From contig NZ_JAAUVI010000007.1 of the NCBI RefSeq assembly GCF_021352225.1, positions 1 through 64,000 of the forward strand: a DNA stretch of 64,000 nucleotides, read 5' to 3'. The translations under genes were made by a program, and so were the position numbers. Each line of letters opens with the position of its first letter. Positions within the stretch are counted from its first letter, which is position 1. The notes beneath the pieces were generated by a model. The model had not been told where the DNA came from. It searched no databases and worked only from the letters and a program-made list of their open reading frames with translations. Source of the stretch: Methylobacterium sp. C25 (lineage in GTDB: Bacteria; Pseudomonadota; Alphaproteobacteria; Rhizobiales; Beijerinckiaceae). Shown in pieces: positions 7,715 through 15,906 of this stretch.

Positions 7715-8746
7715 ATGAGCACGCGACGGGACTTTCTGCATTTGACGGCAGCGGCAACGGCACTGGGAGCTCTCTCGGGACCCGCAGCAGCGCAGGAAAC
7801 GGCCTCGAACGCAGGTCGTCCCATCCCTCCAGTCGGCAACGACGTCCTCCGTCTCGTCACCTTCCTGCCTTCGTCCGACAGCACGCCACGGGTCGGAGTC
7901 GTGTAAAAAGATGGGCGCGTCGTCGACCTGACGCGAGTTGGGGTGCCCGGCTTCGACGCATCCAGAATGGTTTCGCTGATCGAAGCTGGCCCGAAAGTGC
8001 TTGAACTCGTCCGCCGCGCCGCGGCTGCTGGTGACGGCCCACATGTCGAAACCGTTCGTCTTCTGGCGCCGATCCCGACGCCGACACGTAACATCTATGC
8101 GGTTGGTTGGAATTATCTCGAGCACTTCGCCGAAGGACAGGCGGCCCGCGGTACCAACATGGAATACCCTGCTCACCCCGTGTTCTTCACCAAGGGCGTC
8201 AATACGGTGAACGGACCCTATGATCCGATCCCGTATGATCCTCAGATCTCTACTGCGATCGACTGGGAAGTGGAGCTCGCCGTCATCATCGGCAAGGAAG
8301 GGCGAAACATCTCGGAAGCGGACGCCATGAGCCACGTCTTCGGCTATAGTGTCATCAACGACACCACTGCGCGTGACATGCAGATCAAGCTCCATGGGGG
8401 GCAGTGGTTCAAGGGTAAGAGTGTCGATAAACATGGGCCGATCGGCCCGTGGATCGTGCCCGCGGCAGACCTCGATCCAGGCGACCTTCATCTCAAGACG
8501 CGGATCAATGGGGTCGTGAAACAAGATGCCTCTACCAAGCAGATGTACTTCAAAGTCGCCCGCATCATCGCGGAACTCTCACACGGTCTGACACTGGTGC
8601 CCGGAGACATCATCGCGACCGGAACGCCCCCTGGCATCGGCAACGCCCGCAAGCCGCCAGAATATCTCAAGCCAGGAGATGTCATGGAGACCGAGATCAT
8701 CGGCATCGGCACATTGCGGAACGTGATCCAGGCCGTGCCTGCTTAA
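7715..8746 (+). pseudogene. Fumarylacetoacetate hydrolase-family gene with Tat signal, interrupted by in-frame TAA
   Basis: The frame opens with a twin-arginine signal (STRRDFLHLTAAATALG, cleaved near AAA-Q). It runs to a TAA at 7904-7906, then continues in the same frame through KDGRVVDLTRVGVPGFD and a complete FAH catalytic domain. That domain includes IYAVGWNYLEHF, the metal-ligand region DWEVELAVIIG, GYSVINDTTARDMQ and GDIIATGTPPGIG. Sequence on both sides of the stop belongs to one family protein (PRVGVV then DGRVVDL), so a single nonsense change is the simplest reading. The 267-aa remainder could start at GTG 7943 in the cytoplasm, but it has no good Shine-Dalgarno. Alternatives are a sequencing error or recent decay. 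FAH enzymes cleave C-C bonds of acylpyruvates. Confidence 0.75.
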
Positions 8747-8753
8747 GTCTTGC

Positions 8754-8796
8754 ACTGACCGGGTATAGACTTTCCCGGAAGGGAAGCTCGGTCAGT
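8754..8796 (+). terminator. Nested stem-loop between FAH pseudogene and hydrolase
   Basis: Outer arms ACTGACCG (8754-8761) and CGGTCAGT (8789-8796) enclose an inner TTCCC-GGAA-GGGAA hairpin. There is no U-tract. It follows the FAH stop by eight bases and precedes the hydrolase ribosome binding site, so it may end or attenuate transcription, or mark a regulator site. Confidence 0.4.
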
Positions 8797-8845
8797 ACTC
8801 ATTGAAGAACAAGGCCCCAGTAGCGGGCCCACTCGGGAGGATTTA

Positions 8846-9919
8846 ATGCTGAAAAGCGGGCCGAGGATTCTTGCTGCCGCTGCTGCGGCGATCACCGGAT
8901 GTGTGCTGCTTGGCATGACGCCGTGCCGCTCGCTCGCCCAATCCGGACCGTCGGGCATTGTTACCGAGGAGATGATGGTCCCGGCCACGGACGAAGGCAT
9001 CAGCCTCTACGTCCGTAACAAGCATCCCGCGGGGATATCCAAGTTTCGGCCAGAGCGGACGTTGCTTTTCGTGCACGGCTCGACCTACCCGGCTGAGACC
9101 TCCTTCGATCTACCGCTGGCCGGCCGCTCGTGGATGGATGAGATCGCGGCCAAGGGCTACGACGTCTATCTCGTCGATCTGCGCGGGTATGGACGCTCGA
9201 CGCGCCCACCGGAGATGTCGCAGGCGCCGGAGGCTAACGGACCGATCGTCCGCACCGAAACGGCGGTCAAGGATGTCGGCAGCGCCGTCGATGCCATCCT
9301 AAAGCGCCGGGGTCTCGCGAAGCTCGATCTGATGGGGTGGTCCTGGGGCACGACCATCATGGCGAGCTACACGACGCAGCATCCCGACAAGGTCTCGCGC
9401 CTCGTTCTCTATGCTCCCCAGTGGATTCGGACGACACCTAGCCCGATGGCGACGGGATCGGGTCCACTCGGAGCCTATCGCTCCGTCACGAAGCAGACAG
9501 CACATGAGCGTTGGCTGACCGGTGTCCCGCATGACAAGGTCGATAGCCTGATTCCGGCAGGATGGTTCGAGCAATGGGCCGCTGCCACCTTCGCGACCGA
9601 TCCGATCGGCGCGAAGGCCGAGCCGGCCGTGATCCGGGCTCCCAACGGCACGGTTGCCGACGCCAAGGATTACTGGTCCTCGAACAAGCCGGTTTATGAC
9701 CCCGCGAAGATCGTCGTCCCGACGCTCCTGGTGGGTGCGGAATGGGATCGAGACTGCCCGGCCTACATGCGCCAAGCCCTTTTCCCGCTGCTCGTGAACG
9801 CGCCGGGAAAACGCTATATCGAGCTCGCCGAAGGCACCCATACCATTCTGATGGAAAAGAACAGGCTCGAGCTGTTCCGGGCCGTCCAGACCTTTCTCGA
9901 CGAAGGCGGTGGTAGCTGA
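8846..9919 (+). CDS. Exported alpha/beta hydrolase
   Basis: A 357-residue alpha/beta hydrolase with a signal peptide ending near SLA-Q at residue 31. The oxyanion region is LLFVHGSTYP, the nucleophile elbow GWSWG (S166), the acid region GAEWDRDCP and the histidine AEGTHTILMEKNR. A good GGGAGGA ribosome binding site precedes the ATG. It is co-directional with the FAH-family pseudogene and may have belonged to one catabolic unit with it. Substrate is unknown. It is not related in detail to the hydrolase at 5355, although both are exported. Confidence 0.8.
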   Translation: MLKSGPRILAAAAAAITGCVLLGMTPCRSLAQSGPSGIVTEEMMVPATDEGISLYVRNKHPAGISKFRPERTLLFVHGSTYPAETSFDLPLAGRSWMDEIAAKGYDVYLVDLRGYGRSTRPPEMSQAPEANGPIVRTETAVKDVGSAVDAILKRRGLAKLDLMGWSWGTTIMASYTTQHPDKVSRLVLYAPQWIRTTPSPMATGSGPLGAYRSVTKQTAHERWLTGVPHDKVDSLIPAGWFEQWAAATFATDPIGAKAEPAVIRAPNGTVADAKDYWSSNKPVYDPAKIVVPTLLVGAEWDRDCPAYMRQALFPLLVNAPGKRYIELAEGTHTILMEKNRLELFRAVQTFLDEGGGS

Positions 9920-10189
9920 CGCTCCAACGTGGAGATTATTTTGATCTTCGCGCCCGCAGGCAATCACGCCGTCGCCAGGTCGGGAGAAGGCTAGAGGCTG
10001 ACAACTCTGATCCCAGACACCATCCGCCGAACCCTCTCGCCTACGAGCCAAGGGCCTCAAGCTCGATGGCCCCGATGTGAGGAACGACACTGGGCCTGCG
10101 TGTCAGGATGGTGCCGCAGGTGTGCGTAGCTGAGCCGAGGTGGGATGCTCAGGCAGAAAAACGCAGGTGTTTCAAAGGCTGAAGCAATG

Positions 10190-10264
10190 TGGCTGGGGCG
10201 GGAGGATTCGAACCTCCGAATGCCGGTACCAAAAACCGGTGCCTTACCACTTGGCGACGCCCCA
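10190..10264 (-). tRNA. tRNA-Gln (anticodon TTG)
   Basis: On the minus strand the acceptor arm TGGGGCG pairs with CGCCCCA, the anticodon stem is CCGGT/ACCGG with loop TTTTGGT (anticodon TTG), and the T-arm is GGAGG-TTCGAAT-CCTCC. The CCA end is encoded. Its 3' end faces the accessory-looking region 1-10 kb, the side on which islands usually integrate. Confidence 0.95.
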
Positions 10265-10362
10265 TCGCGCTAGGCTGGGCGTGTCTAGACGGCGTCCGTG
10301 ATGCTTGCAACTGGGCACGAGCGGCGCGAAACCGCCATCCGGCGTGTTTCGAGGGGCAGGAC

Positions 10363-11115
10363 ATGAGCGGCGGCATCGGGATCGTGACGGGAGCCGGCTC
10401 GGGCATCGGCCGGGCCGTGGCGCTGGCACTGGCGGCTGCTGGCTGGCGCCTGGCGCTGACCGGGCGGCGGCGCGAGCGGTTGGAGGCGGTGGAGCGCGAG
10501 ATCCGCGCGGCTGGCGGCGAGGCTTTCAGCATCTCTGCCGATGTCGGCGACGCGAAGGCGGTCGACGGAGTCGTCGCCGAGGTGGTCGCGCGCTACGGTC
10601 GGCTCGACCTGCTGTTCAACAATGCTGGGATCTTCACCCCGGCGGTGCCGGTGGACGAGATCAGCGATGCCGACTGGCTCGGCTCCGTCACCACCAACCT
10701 GACCGGCGCCTTCTACTGCACGCGCGCTGCCTTCCGACAGATGAGGGCGCAGTCGCCGCAGGGCGGGCGGATCATCAACAACGGCTCCATCGCCGCCACC
10801 GTCCCCCGGCCGAACTCGGCGCCCTATACGGCGACCAAACACGCCATCACCGGGCTCACACGCTCCACCGCGCTGGATGGGCGACCCTACAAGATCGCCT
10901 GCGGCCAGATCGACGTCGGCAATGCCGAGACCGAGATGACGATCACGTTCAAGGACGGTGCACGACAGGCCGACGGCTCGATGAAGCCGGAAGCGGTGAT
11001 GGATGCCCGCCATGCCGGAGATGCTGTCGTCTACATGGCTGGGCTGCCCCTCGATGCCAACGTGCTGTTCATGACGGTGATGGCGACGACGATGCCGTAT
11101 GTCGGGCGCGGCTGA
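10363..11115 (+). CDS. Short-chain dehydrogenase/reductase (SDR)
   Basis: A 250-residue classical SDR. The cofactor motif is [11 protein letters not shown] at residues 8-18, NNAG sits near residue 88, the catalytic serine is in NNGSIAAT, and the active-site YTATK completes the family pattern. R after the first strand ([10 protein letters not shown]) suggests NADP(H) preference. The ATG at 10363 has GAGGGGCAGG upstream; the frame extends back through the tRNA region but that part is not coding. An oxidoreductase of unknown alcohol or ketone substrate. It is followed by prfC about 100 bp downstream. Confidence 0.9.
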   Translation: MSGGIGIVTGAGSGIGRAVALALAAAGWRLALTGRRRERLEAVEREIRAAGGEAFSISADVGDAKAVDGVVAEVVARYGRLDLLFNNAGIFTPAVPVDEISDADWLGSVTTNLTGAFYCTRAAFRQMRAQSPQGGRIINNGSIAATVPRPNSAPYTATKHAITGLTRSTALDGRPYKIACGQIDVGNAETEMTITFKDGARQADGSMKPEAVMDARHAGDAVVYMAGLPLDANVLFMTVMATTMPYVGRG

Positions 11116-11188
11116 GCCCGCAGCGGTCTTTGCGCGGGCGAAGCGGAACGCGTAGAGAGCGCACTCTACCCATAGGACCTCCCACGAG

Positions 11189-11209
11189 CGGCCGCCCCAC
11201 AGGCGGCCG
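11189..11209 (+). promoter_or_regulatory. Hairpin abutting the prfC start region
   Basis: CGGCCGCC-CCACA-GGCGGCCG forms a perfect 8-bp stem that ends one base before GTG 11210 and ten before ATG 11219. It occupies the place of a normal Shine-Dalgarno, and none is visible. It may control prfC translation or be a terminator for the SDR gene. Confidence 0.45.
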
Positions 11210-11218
11210 GTGCCCGCC

Positions 11219-12838
11219 ATGCTGATGCAGACTGATCCCAAACCCGCAGCCGTGAAGGAGACCGATCCGGTCGCGCGGCGGCGTACCTTCGCGATCATCT
11301 CGCACCCGGATGCCGGCAAGACCACGCTCACCGAAAAACTGCTGCTGTTCGGCGGCGCCATCCAGCTTGCCGGCGAGGTGAAGGCCAAGCGCAACCGTGT
11401 CTCGACCCGCTCGGACTGGATGGGCATCGAGAAGGAGCGCGGCATCTCGGTCGTCACTTCGGTGATGACCTTCGAATACGGCGACTGCGTCTTCAACCTG
11501 CTCGACACGCCGGGCCACGAGGACTTCTCGGAGGATACATATCGGACGCTGACGGCCGTCGACTCGGCGGTGATGGTGATCGACGCGGCCAAGGGCATCG
11601 AGGCGCGCACCCGCAAGCTGTTCGAGGTTTGCCGGCTCCGTGACATTCCGATCGTCACCTTCGTGAACAAGCTCGATCGGGAGGCGCGCGACCCCTTCGA
11701 GTTGCTCGACGAGATCGAGAAGACGCTGGCGCTCGACGTTGCGCCGGTCACTTGGCCGATCGGCCGGGGGCGCTCCTTCGCCGGTACCTACGATCTCGGC
11801 AACAATCGCGTGCGCAGGCTCGATGCTGCGGACGATGCCGGCACCGTAGCGGTATCCGGCATCGACGACCCGCTCTTCGACGAACTCTTGAAGGAACAGG
11901 GCGAGGCCGCGACCTGGCGCGAGGAAGCGGAGCTTGCCGAGGGCGGCCTCAAGCGCTTCGATCTGACAGCCTTCCGCGAAGGCCACCTCACGCCGGTCTT
12001 CTTCGGTTCTGCGCTCCGCAATTTCGGCGTGCGCGATCTCATCGACGGGCTCGCCCGCGTCGCGCCGCCGCCGCGCGGGCAGGATGCCGACAAGCGCCGC
12101 ATCGAGCCGAACGAGCCGAAGATGACGGGCTTCGTGTTCAAGATCCAAGCGAACATGGATCCGAACCACCGTGACCGCATCGCCTTCATGCGTGTCTGCT
12201 CGGGCCAGCTCCGCCGCGGCATGAAGGCCAAGCTCGTGCGCACCGGAAAGCCGATCCCGCTCACGGCGCCGCAATTCTTCTTTGCCCAGGACCGTGCCAT
12301 CGCTGACGAGGCCCATGCTGGCGACGTCGTCGGTATCCCGAACCACGGAACGCTCCGCATCGGAGACACGCTCACCGAGGGCGAGGAGCTCATCTTCCGC
12401 GGTGTCCCGAGCTTCGCTCCCGAGATCATGCGCCGGATCAAGCTGACCGACGCGATGAAGGCCAAGAAGCTGAAGGAAGCTCTCCAGCAGATGGGCGAGG
12501 AGGGCGTCGTCCAGGTCTTCATCCCGCAGGACGGCTCTCAGGCGATCGTCGGCGTCGTCGGTGCGCTGCAGCTCGACGTGCTGAAGGAGCGGTTGCAGGC
12601 GGAATACGGCTTGCCGATCGACTACGAGATGAGCCGCTTCTCGGTCTGTCGCTGGATCGAGTCGGATTCGGAGGCCGAGCTGGACAAGTTCGTCGATTCC
12701 CACGGGTCGTCGATGGCCAAGGATCTCGACGGCGCACCGGTCTTCATGGCGACGACCGCGTTCTCGCTGCGCTACGAGGAAGAGCGCTGGGAGAAAGTGC
12801 GCTTCACGGACGTGAAGGACTACCAGAAGGCGGTCTGA
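11219..12838 (+). CDS. prfC: Peptide chain release factor 3
   Basis: RF3 is a translational GTPase that recycles class I release factors from the ribosome. G motifs are visible: SHPDAGKTT (P-loop), the switch region RGISV, DTPGHEDF (G3) and NKLDREARDP (G4). Domains 2 and 3 follow with GSALRNFGV and QVFIPQDGSQAIVGVVGALQLDVL near residues 430-460, both typical of RF3. At 539 residues it is close to the E. coli protein (529). The start could be GTG 11210, ATG 11219 or ATG 11225; no clear ribosome binding site decides it. It converges on the ArsR gene with a 30-bp gap. Confidence 0.95.
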   Translation: MLMQTDPKPAAVKETDPVARRRTFAIISHPDAGKTTLTEKLLLFGGAIQLAGEVKAKRNRVSTRSDWMGIEKERGISVVTSVMTFEYGDCVFNLLDTPGHEDFSEDTYRTLTAVDSAVMVIDAAKGIEARTRKLFEVCRLRDIPIVTFVNKLDREARDPFELLDEIEKTLALDVAPVTWPIGRGRSFAGTYDLGNNRVRRLDAADDAGTVAVSGIDDPLFDELLKEQGEAATWREEAELAEGGLKRFDLTAFREGHLTPVFFGSALRNFGVRDLIDGLARVAPPPRGQDADKRRIEPNEPKMTGFVFKIQANMDPNHRDRIAFMRVCSGQLRRGMKAKLVRTGKPIPLTAPQFFFAQDRAIADEAHAGDVVGIPNHGTLRIGDTLTEGEELIFRGVPSFAPEIMRRIKLTDAMKAKKLKEALQQMGEEGVVQVFIPQDGSQAIVGVVGALQLDVLKERLQAEYGLPIDYEMSRFSVCRWIESDSEAELDKFVDSHGSSMAKDLDGAPVFMATTAFSLRYEEERWEKVRFTDVKDYQKAV

Positions 12839-12868
12839 CCGCCCGCACCATCTTCACGGTAGTCGCAG

Positions 12869-13630
12869 CTATCCACGGAATGCGGTCGATGACGAAGACT
12901 CGACCGCCTCGTCTCCGGCTCGCAACGATGAGAGCGCGATCCCGAATGTCGCGTCGAGTCCGGCATAGCCTTTCGGCGTGATCGTCACGGCCCGGCTATC
13001 TTTCGCGCGCGTGATCCAATCCAACTCTTCGCAGCGCATGCAAAGGGCGGCGCCGAGTCGCCCGGCGAGATGCGTGCGCCGCTCGCTCCAATCGACACAA
13101 GTCCTGCAGAGCGGGCGAGTGCTGCGCCTGCCGGACGTCAGATCGATGCCGAAGTCGCGTAGGAACCTCTCGCCAGAGTTGGTGACGGCGCCTGCGCCGT
13201 CCTCGAGGACAAGGTGGCCGTGCCCCACGAGCGCATCGCTCAGGGCCACGCCGATACGGCCGGCGAGATGGTCGTAACAGGTGCGGGCCTCGCGCATCGC
13301 TTCGTCGCGCGGACCCGGCGGGCGGTGACGGATCGGACCGACCGAAACCAGCACCATCAGTGCCTCGATGGCATGCGCCACCTCGGGTGAGGCCAGTCGG
13401 AAATAGCGATGTCGCCCTTGTTTCTCCGCCGTGATGAGTTTGAGGGCATCGAGCTTGGCGAGATGGCCGCTCGTCGTCTGCGGCGTAATCCCGGCCTCCC
13501 AGGCGAGCTCACCCGCCGTATGGGCGCGCCCGTCGGCGAGTGCGGCGAGGATGGTGGCGCGGGCGGTGTCGCCGATGGCGGCGGCAACCTCGGCGACCGC
13601 GCTGCCTGAGGCGAAGGTCGATCCGGTCAT
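12869..13630 (-). CDS. ArsR-type winged-helix regulator
   Basis: About 253 residues. Near the N-terminus is an ArsR/SmtB-like winged helix (IGDTARATILAALADG, TAGELAWEAGITPQTTSGHLAKL, KQGRHRYFRLA). It is followed by a roughly 150-residue effector half with two Cys pairs (RPLCRTCVDW, ALCMRCEELDW). The longer frame begins at GTG 13666, but ATG 13630 gives a normal start; neither has a good ribosome binding site. It is divergent from the DHA2 transporter gene, a common arrangement for a repressor and its efflux pump. The second half is as in ArsR-family proteins linked to MFS genes; the ligand is unknown and no classical metal-binding site is obvious. Confidence 0.82.
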   Translation of the reverse strand: MTGSTFASGSAVAEVAAAIGDTARATILAALADGRAHTAGELAWEAGITPQTTSGHLAKLDALKLITAEKQGRHRYFRLASPEVAHAIEALMVLVSVGPIRHRPPGPRDEAMREARTCYDHLAGRIGVALSDALVGHGHLVLEDGAGAVTNSGERFLRDFGIDLTSGRRSTRPLCRTCVDWSERRTHLAGRLGAALCMRCEELDWITRAKDSRAVTITPKGYAGLDATFGIALSSLRAGDEAVESSSSTAFRG

Positions 13631-13684
13631 GAGCGCAAGAATAGGGACGCCGGGCAAACAGGTCACGGGAGAATGCTTCGGCCG

Positions 13685-13713
13685 TGACCGAACCGTTCTG
13701 CGATGACCGAACC
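13685..13713. promoter_or_regulatory. Direct repeats in the arsR-type/DHA2 intergenic region
   Basis: TGACCGAACC occurs twice, at 13685-13694 and 13704-13713, 19 bp apart and so on nearly the same helix face. The copies lie between the divergent regulator and transporter genes and are candidates for the regulator's binding site. Confidence 0.45.
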
Positions 13714-13788
13714 CGTTTGGGCTGGCATCGTTTCGCTCGTCCGGCGGCTATCCGTCGGCGGTGTTTGATGGAAGCCCAAGGATCGGAG

Positions 13789-15177
13789 ATGGACGGCGAT
13801 CGGACGAACCACCCGGCTGCAGGAGGGCAGCCGTCCCCGCTTGGCATCGTCATTGCGCCCACCGGCTTCGCCTTCCTGCTCGTTCAGCTCGATGTCTCGA
13901 TCGTCAACGTCGCGCTCGCGGCGATGGGGAGCGGGTTGGGTGCCAGCGTCGATGGGCTGCAATGGATCGTCGACGCCTACACGCTCGCCTTTGCCGCGCT
14001 GTTGCTTTTCGCGGGCACGCTCGGCGACCGCGTCGGAGCGCGGAAAGTCTTTCTCAGCGGCTTTGGGTTGTTCATCGCGTCATCCGCCGCCTGCGGCCTG
14101 TCGACGAGCCTCACAAGCCTCGTCTCGGCGCGTGTGATGCAGGGCGCGGGAGCTGCCCTGATGGTGCCGTCCTCGCTGGCCCTGCTCAACCATGCCTGCG
14201 CAGAGGATGCCGCGGCGCGGTCCCGAGCCGTTGGACTGTGGACCGCAGCGGGCAGCATCGGGCTCGCGACCGGCCCCATGCTCGGCGGTCTGCTCGTCGA
14301 CGCGTTCGGCTGGCGCAGCGTGTTTCTGGTCAACGTGCCGATCGGCATTCTCGGGATCGCGACGACGCTGTTTTTCGTCCGCGAGGCAGGGCGTCGCGCG
14401 GGACGTTTCGATGCGGCAGGCCAACTGCTCGGTATCGTCTCACTGGTGGCGATCGTCGGCGCGGCGATCGAAGCCGGACCGCGCGGATGGCTGTCGCCGA
14501 TCCCGATCGCCGCCCTGGCAACCGCACTTTCGGCGGCCGGTGCCTTCGTCTGGGTCGAGCGGTGCAGCCGCGACCCGATGCTGCCGCTCGGATTCTTTCG
14601 CGATCCGTCCTTCAGCGCGGCAACCTTCGTCGGGCTCTGCGTGAACCTGACGCTTTACGGCATTCTGTTCGTGCTGAGCCTCTACCTGCAGCACGAGCGC
14701 GGCTATTCGCCGGCGGAGGCTGGCCGTGCCTTCCTCCCGTTCACCGTCGTGCTGGGCTTGGCCAATGTCTTCGCCGGTCGGGCCAGCGGGCGGATCGCGG
14801 CGCGGACGCTGATGATCGGCGGCCTTTCGATGGCCGTCGTGTCCTACGTGGCGCTGGCGTTCCTGGGCGCAGCGCGAGTTCCGATCGTCCTGCAAGGCTG
14901 CCTGATCGGGTTGTCATTCGGCATCGGGATCACAGTGCCGACGATGACAAGCTCGCTGCTCTCTCGCGTGCCGCCCCAGCGAGGCGGCGTCGCTTCGGGC
15001 GTGCTGAACACGGTCAGGCAGGCCGGCGGCGCGCTCGGCGTTGCCCTGTTCGGCACGATGCTGGCGGCCGATGCGCAGGCGGGCCTGCGCGTGGCTCTGC
15101 TGGTCTCGGCGTCCCTGCTCGCAGCCGCTGCCGTCGCGGTCTGGCTCGCAGGTCGCGCCGAGGCCTCAGCCCAGTAG
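13789..15177 (+). CDS. DHA2-family (EmrB/QacA-type) MFS drug transporter
   Basis: A 462-residue inner-membrane proton antiporter of the 14-helix DHA2 class. Diagnostic segments are QLDVSIVNVALAAM in helix 1 (motif D1), GTLGDRVGARKVF (motif A), and ARVMQGAGAALMVPSSLALL with GLATGPMLGGLLVDAFGWRSVFLVNVPIG (motif C and the WRW/FNVP-like region). ATG 13789 has AAGGATCGGAG upstream; ATG 13768 and GTG 13684 are possible but less well supported. It is divergent from the ArsR-type regulator. Its stop overlaps the 3' end of the convergent TerB-like gene by 12 bp. The exported compound is unknown. Confidence 0.88.
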   Translation: MDGDRTNHPAAGGQPSPLGIVIAPTGFAFLLVQLDVSIVNVALAAMGSGLGASVDGLQWIVDAYTLAFAALLLFAGTLGDRVGARKVFLSGFGLFIASSAACGLSTSLTSLVSARVMQGAGAALMVPSSLALLNHACAEDAAARSRAVGLWTAAGSIGLATGPMLGGLLVDAFGWRSVFLVNVPIGILGIATTLFFVREAGRRAGRFDAAGQLLGIVSLVAIVGAAIEAGPRGWLSPIPIAALATALSAAGAFVWVERCSRDPMLPLGFFRDPSFSAATFVGLCVNLTLYGILFVLSLYLQHERGYSPAEAGRAFLPFTVVLGLANVFAGRASGRIAARTLMIGGLSMAVVSYVALAFLGAARVPIVLQGCLIGLSFGIGITVPTMTSSLLSRVPPQRGGVASGVLNTVRQAGGALGVALFGTMLAADAQAGLRVALLVSASLLAAAAVAVWLAGRAEASAQ

Positions 15178-15600
15178 AGCGACCTTGTCGACGTCGAGCG
15201 CCTCGGCCAGCGCATCGAGCACCTTGTGCTCGGTATCGGTCACGCCGCCCTTGTCCGCCACATCGGCCGCGATGAGGAAGACGTGCTGGCGGTGCTCCAG
15301 CGGCCGGTCGGCCACGGCGGCGACGAGCGTCATGTTCTCGAGCCGGCCGGCCCGCAGTTCGGCCCGCGCCAGCGCCTCGTAGAGCTCTTTCTCGAGGGCG
15401 AGCGTGTCGTAGGATTTCGCGAGGATCGGGTTGGCCCGCATGCTGACGAGAGCGGCTTCGATCTCTTCCTCGTCAGTCTCGCCATCGGCAACGATGATGT
15501 TGGCGGCCGCCGCGACGGCTGCCTGCATGAATACGGAATCGCCGGCATAGGACATGACGGCGCGATTGATGCGGACGAGCGCATCCTGAAAGAACCCCAT
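15166..15600 (-). CDS. TerB-like tellurite-resistance family protein
   Basis: A 144-residue all-helical protein with the TerB fold pattern: FMQAAVAAAANIIVADGETDEEEIEAAL near residues 24-51 and a second acidic helix pair HVFLIAADVADKGGVTDTEHKVLDALAEAL. The acidic loops are proposed metal-binding sites in TerB, which is associated with tellurite or general envelope stress. A GAGGAGA ribosome binding site precedes the ATG. No other ter genes are adjacent, so it is a stand-alone member. Upstream sequence in the same frame is not coding. Confidence 0.8.
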   Translation of the reverse strand: MGFFQDALVRINRAVMSYAGDSVFMQAAVAAAANIIVADGETDEEEIEAALVSMRANPILAKSYDTLALEKELYEALARAELRAGRLENMTLVAAVADRPLEHRQHVFLIAADVADKGGVTDTEHKVLDALAEALDVDKVALLG

Positions 15601-15906
15601 CACGGTCTCCTCGCGGCGGCCGCTCGGCCGTCCAAGCCCTTGCTTGGATACATGGTTCGCCGCCGCGCGCCTTCGCGTCAAGACACGCTTGCGGGGAGTT
15701 CGGCGGATGTGAAGGGCGATCAGTACCGACGCGCTCCGGGCACGGCCACGCCGTGCCGTCAGCCGAGTCGATGGTCCCGCCGGTGAAGCGATCCCGCTCG
15801 TCGTGGAAATGCGGAACCGAGTCGGACCAGACGCATTTCCAGCTCGGCCTCCTGGGACCCGTATTGGTTGTAGGGAGGCCTCCCGACCGGCCGGAGAGCG
15901 ACCAAG
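15601..15906. other. Intergenic region between terB-like and MFS genes
   Basis: A divergent 306-bp gap without a credible gene. A 6-bp palindrome CCAAGC-CCTT-GCTTGG lies at 15632-15647, 31 bp upstream of the TerB-like start. Nothing else stands out. Confidence 0.4.

Noticed and set aside
8834..8843. 10-base match CGGGAGGATT to the tRNA-Gln T-arm as a possible attachment site
   Set aside because: It is simply the ribosome binding site of the hydrolase gene; the match does not extend.
11069..12703. 544-aa minus-strand open frame opposite prfC
   Set aside because: Composition typical of antisense GC-rich codons; release factor 3 on the plus strand is unambiguous.
15632..15647. CCAAGC-CCTT-GCTTGG as an operator
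   Set aside because: Only 6-bp arms in a GC-rich sequence; recorded as part of the intergenic region but too short to call.
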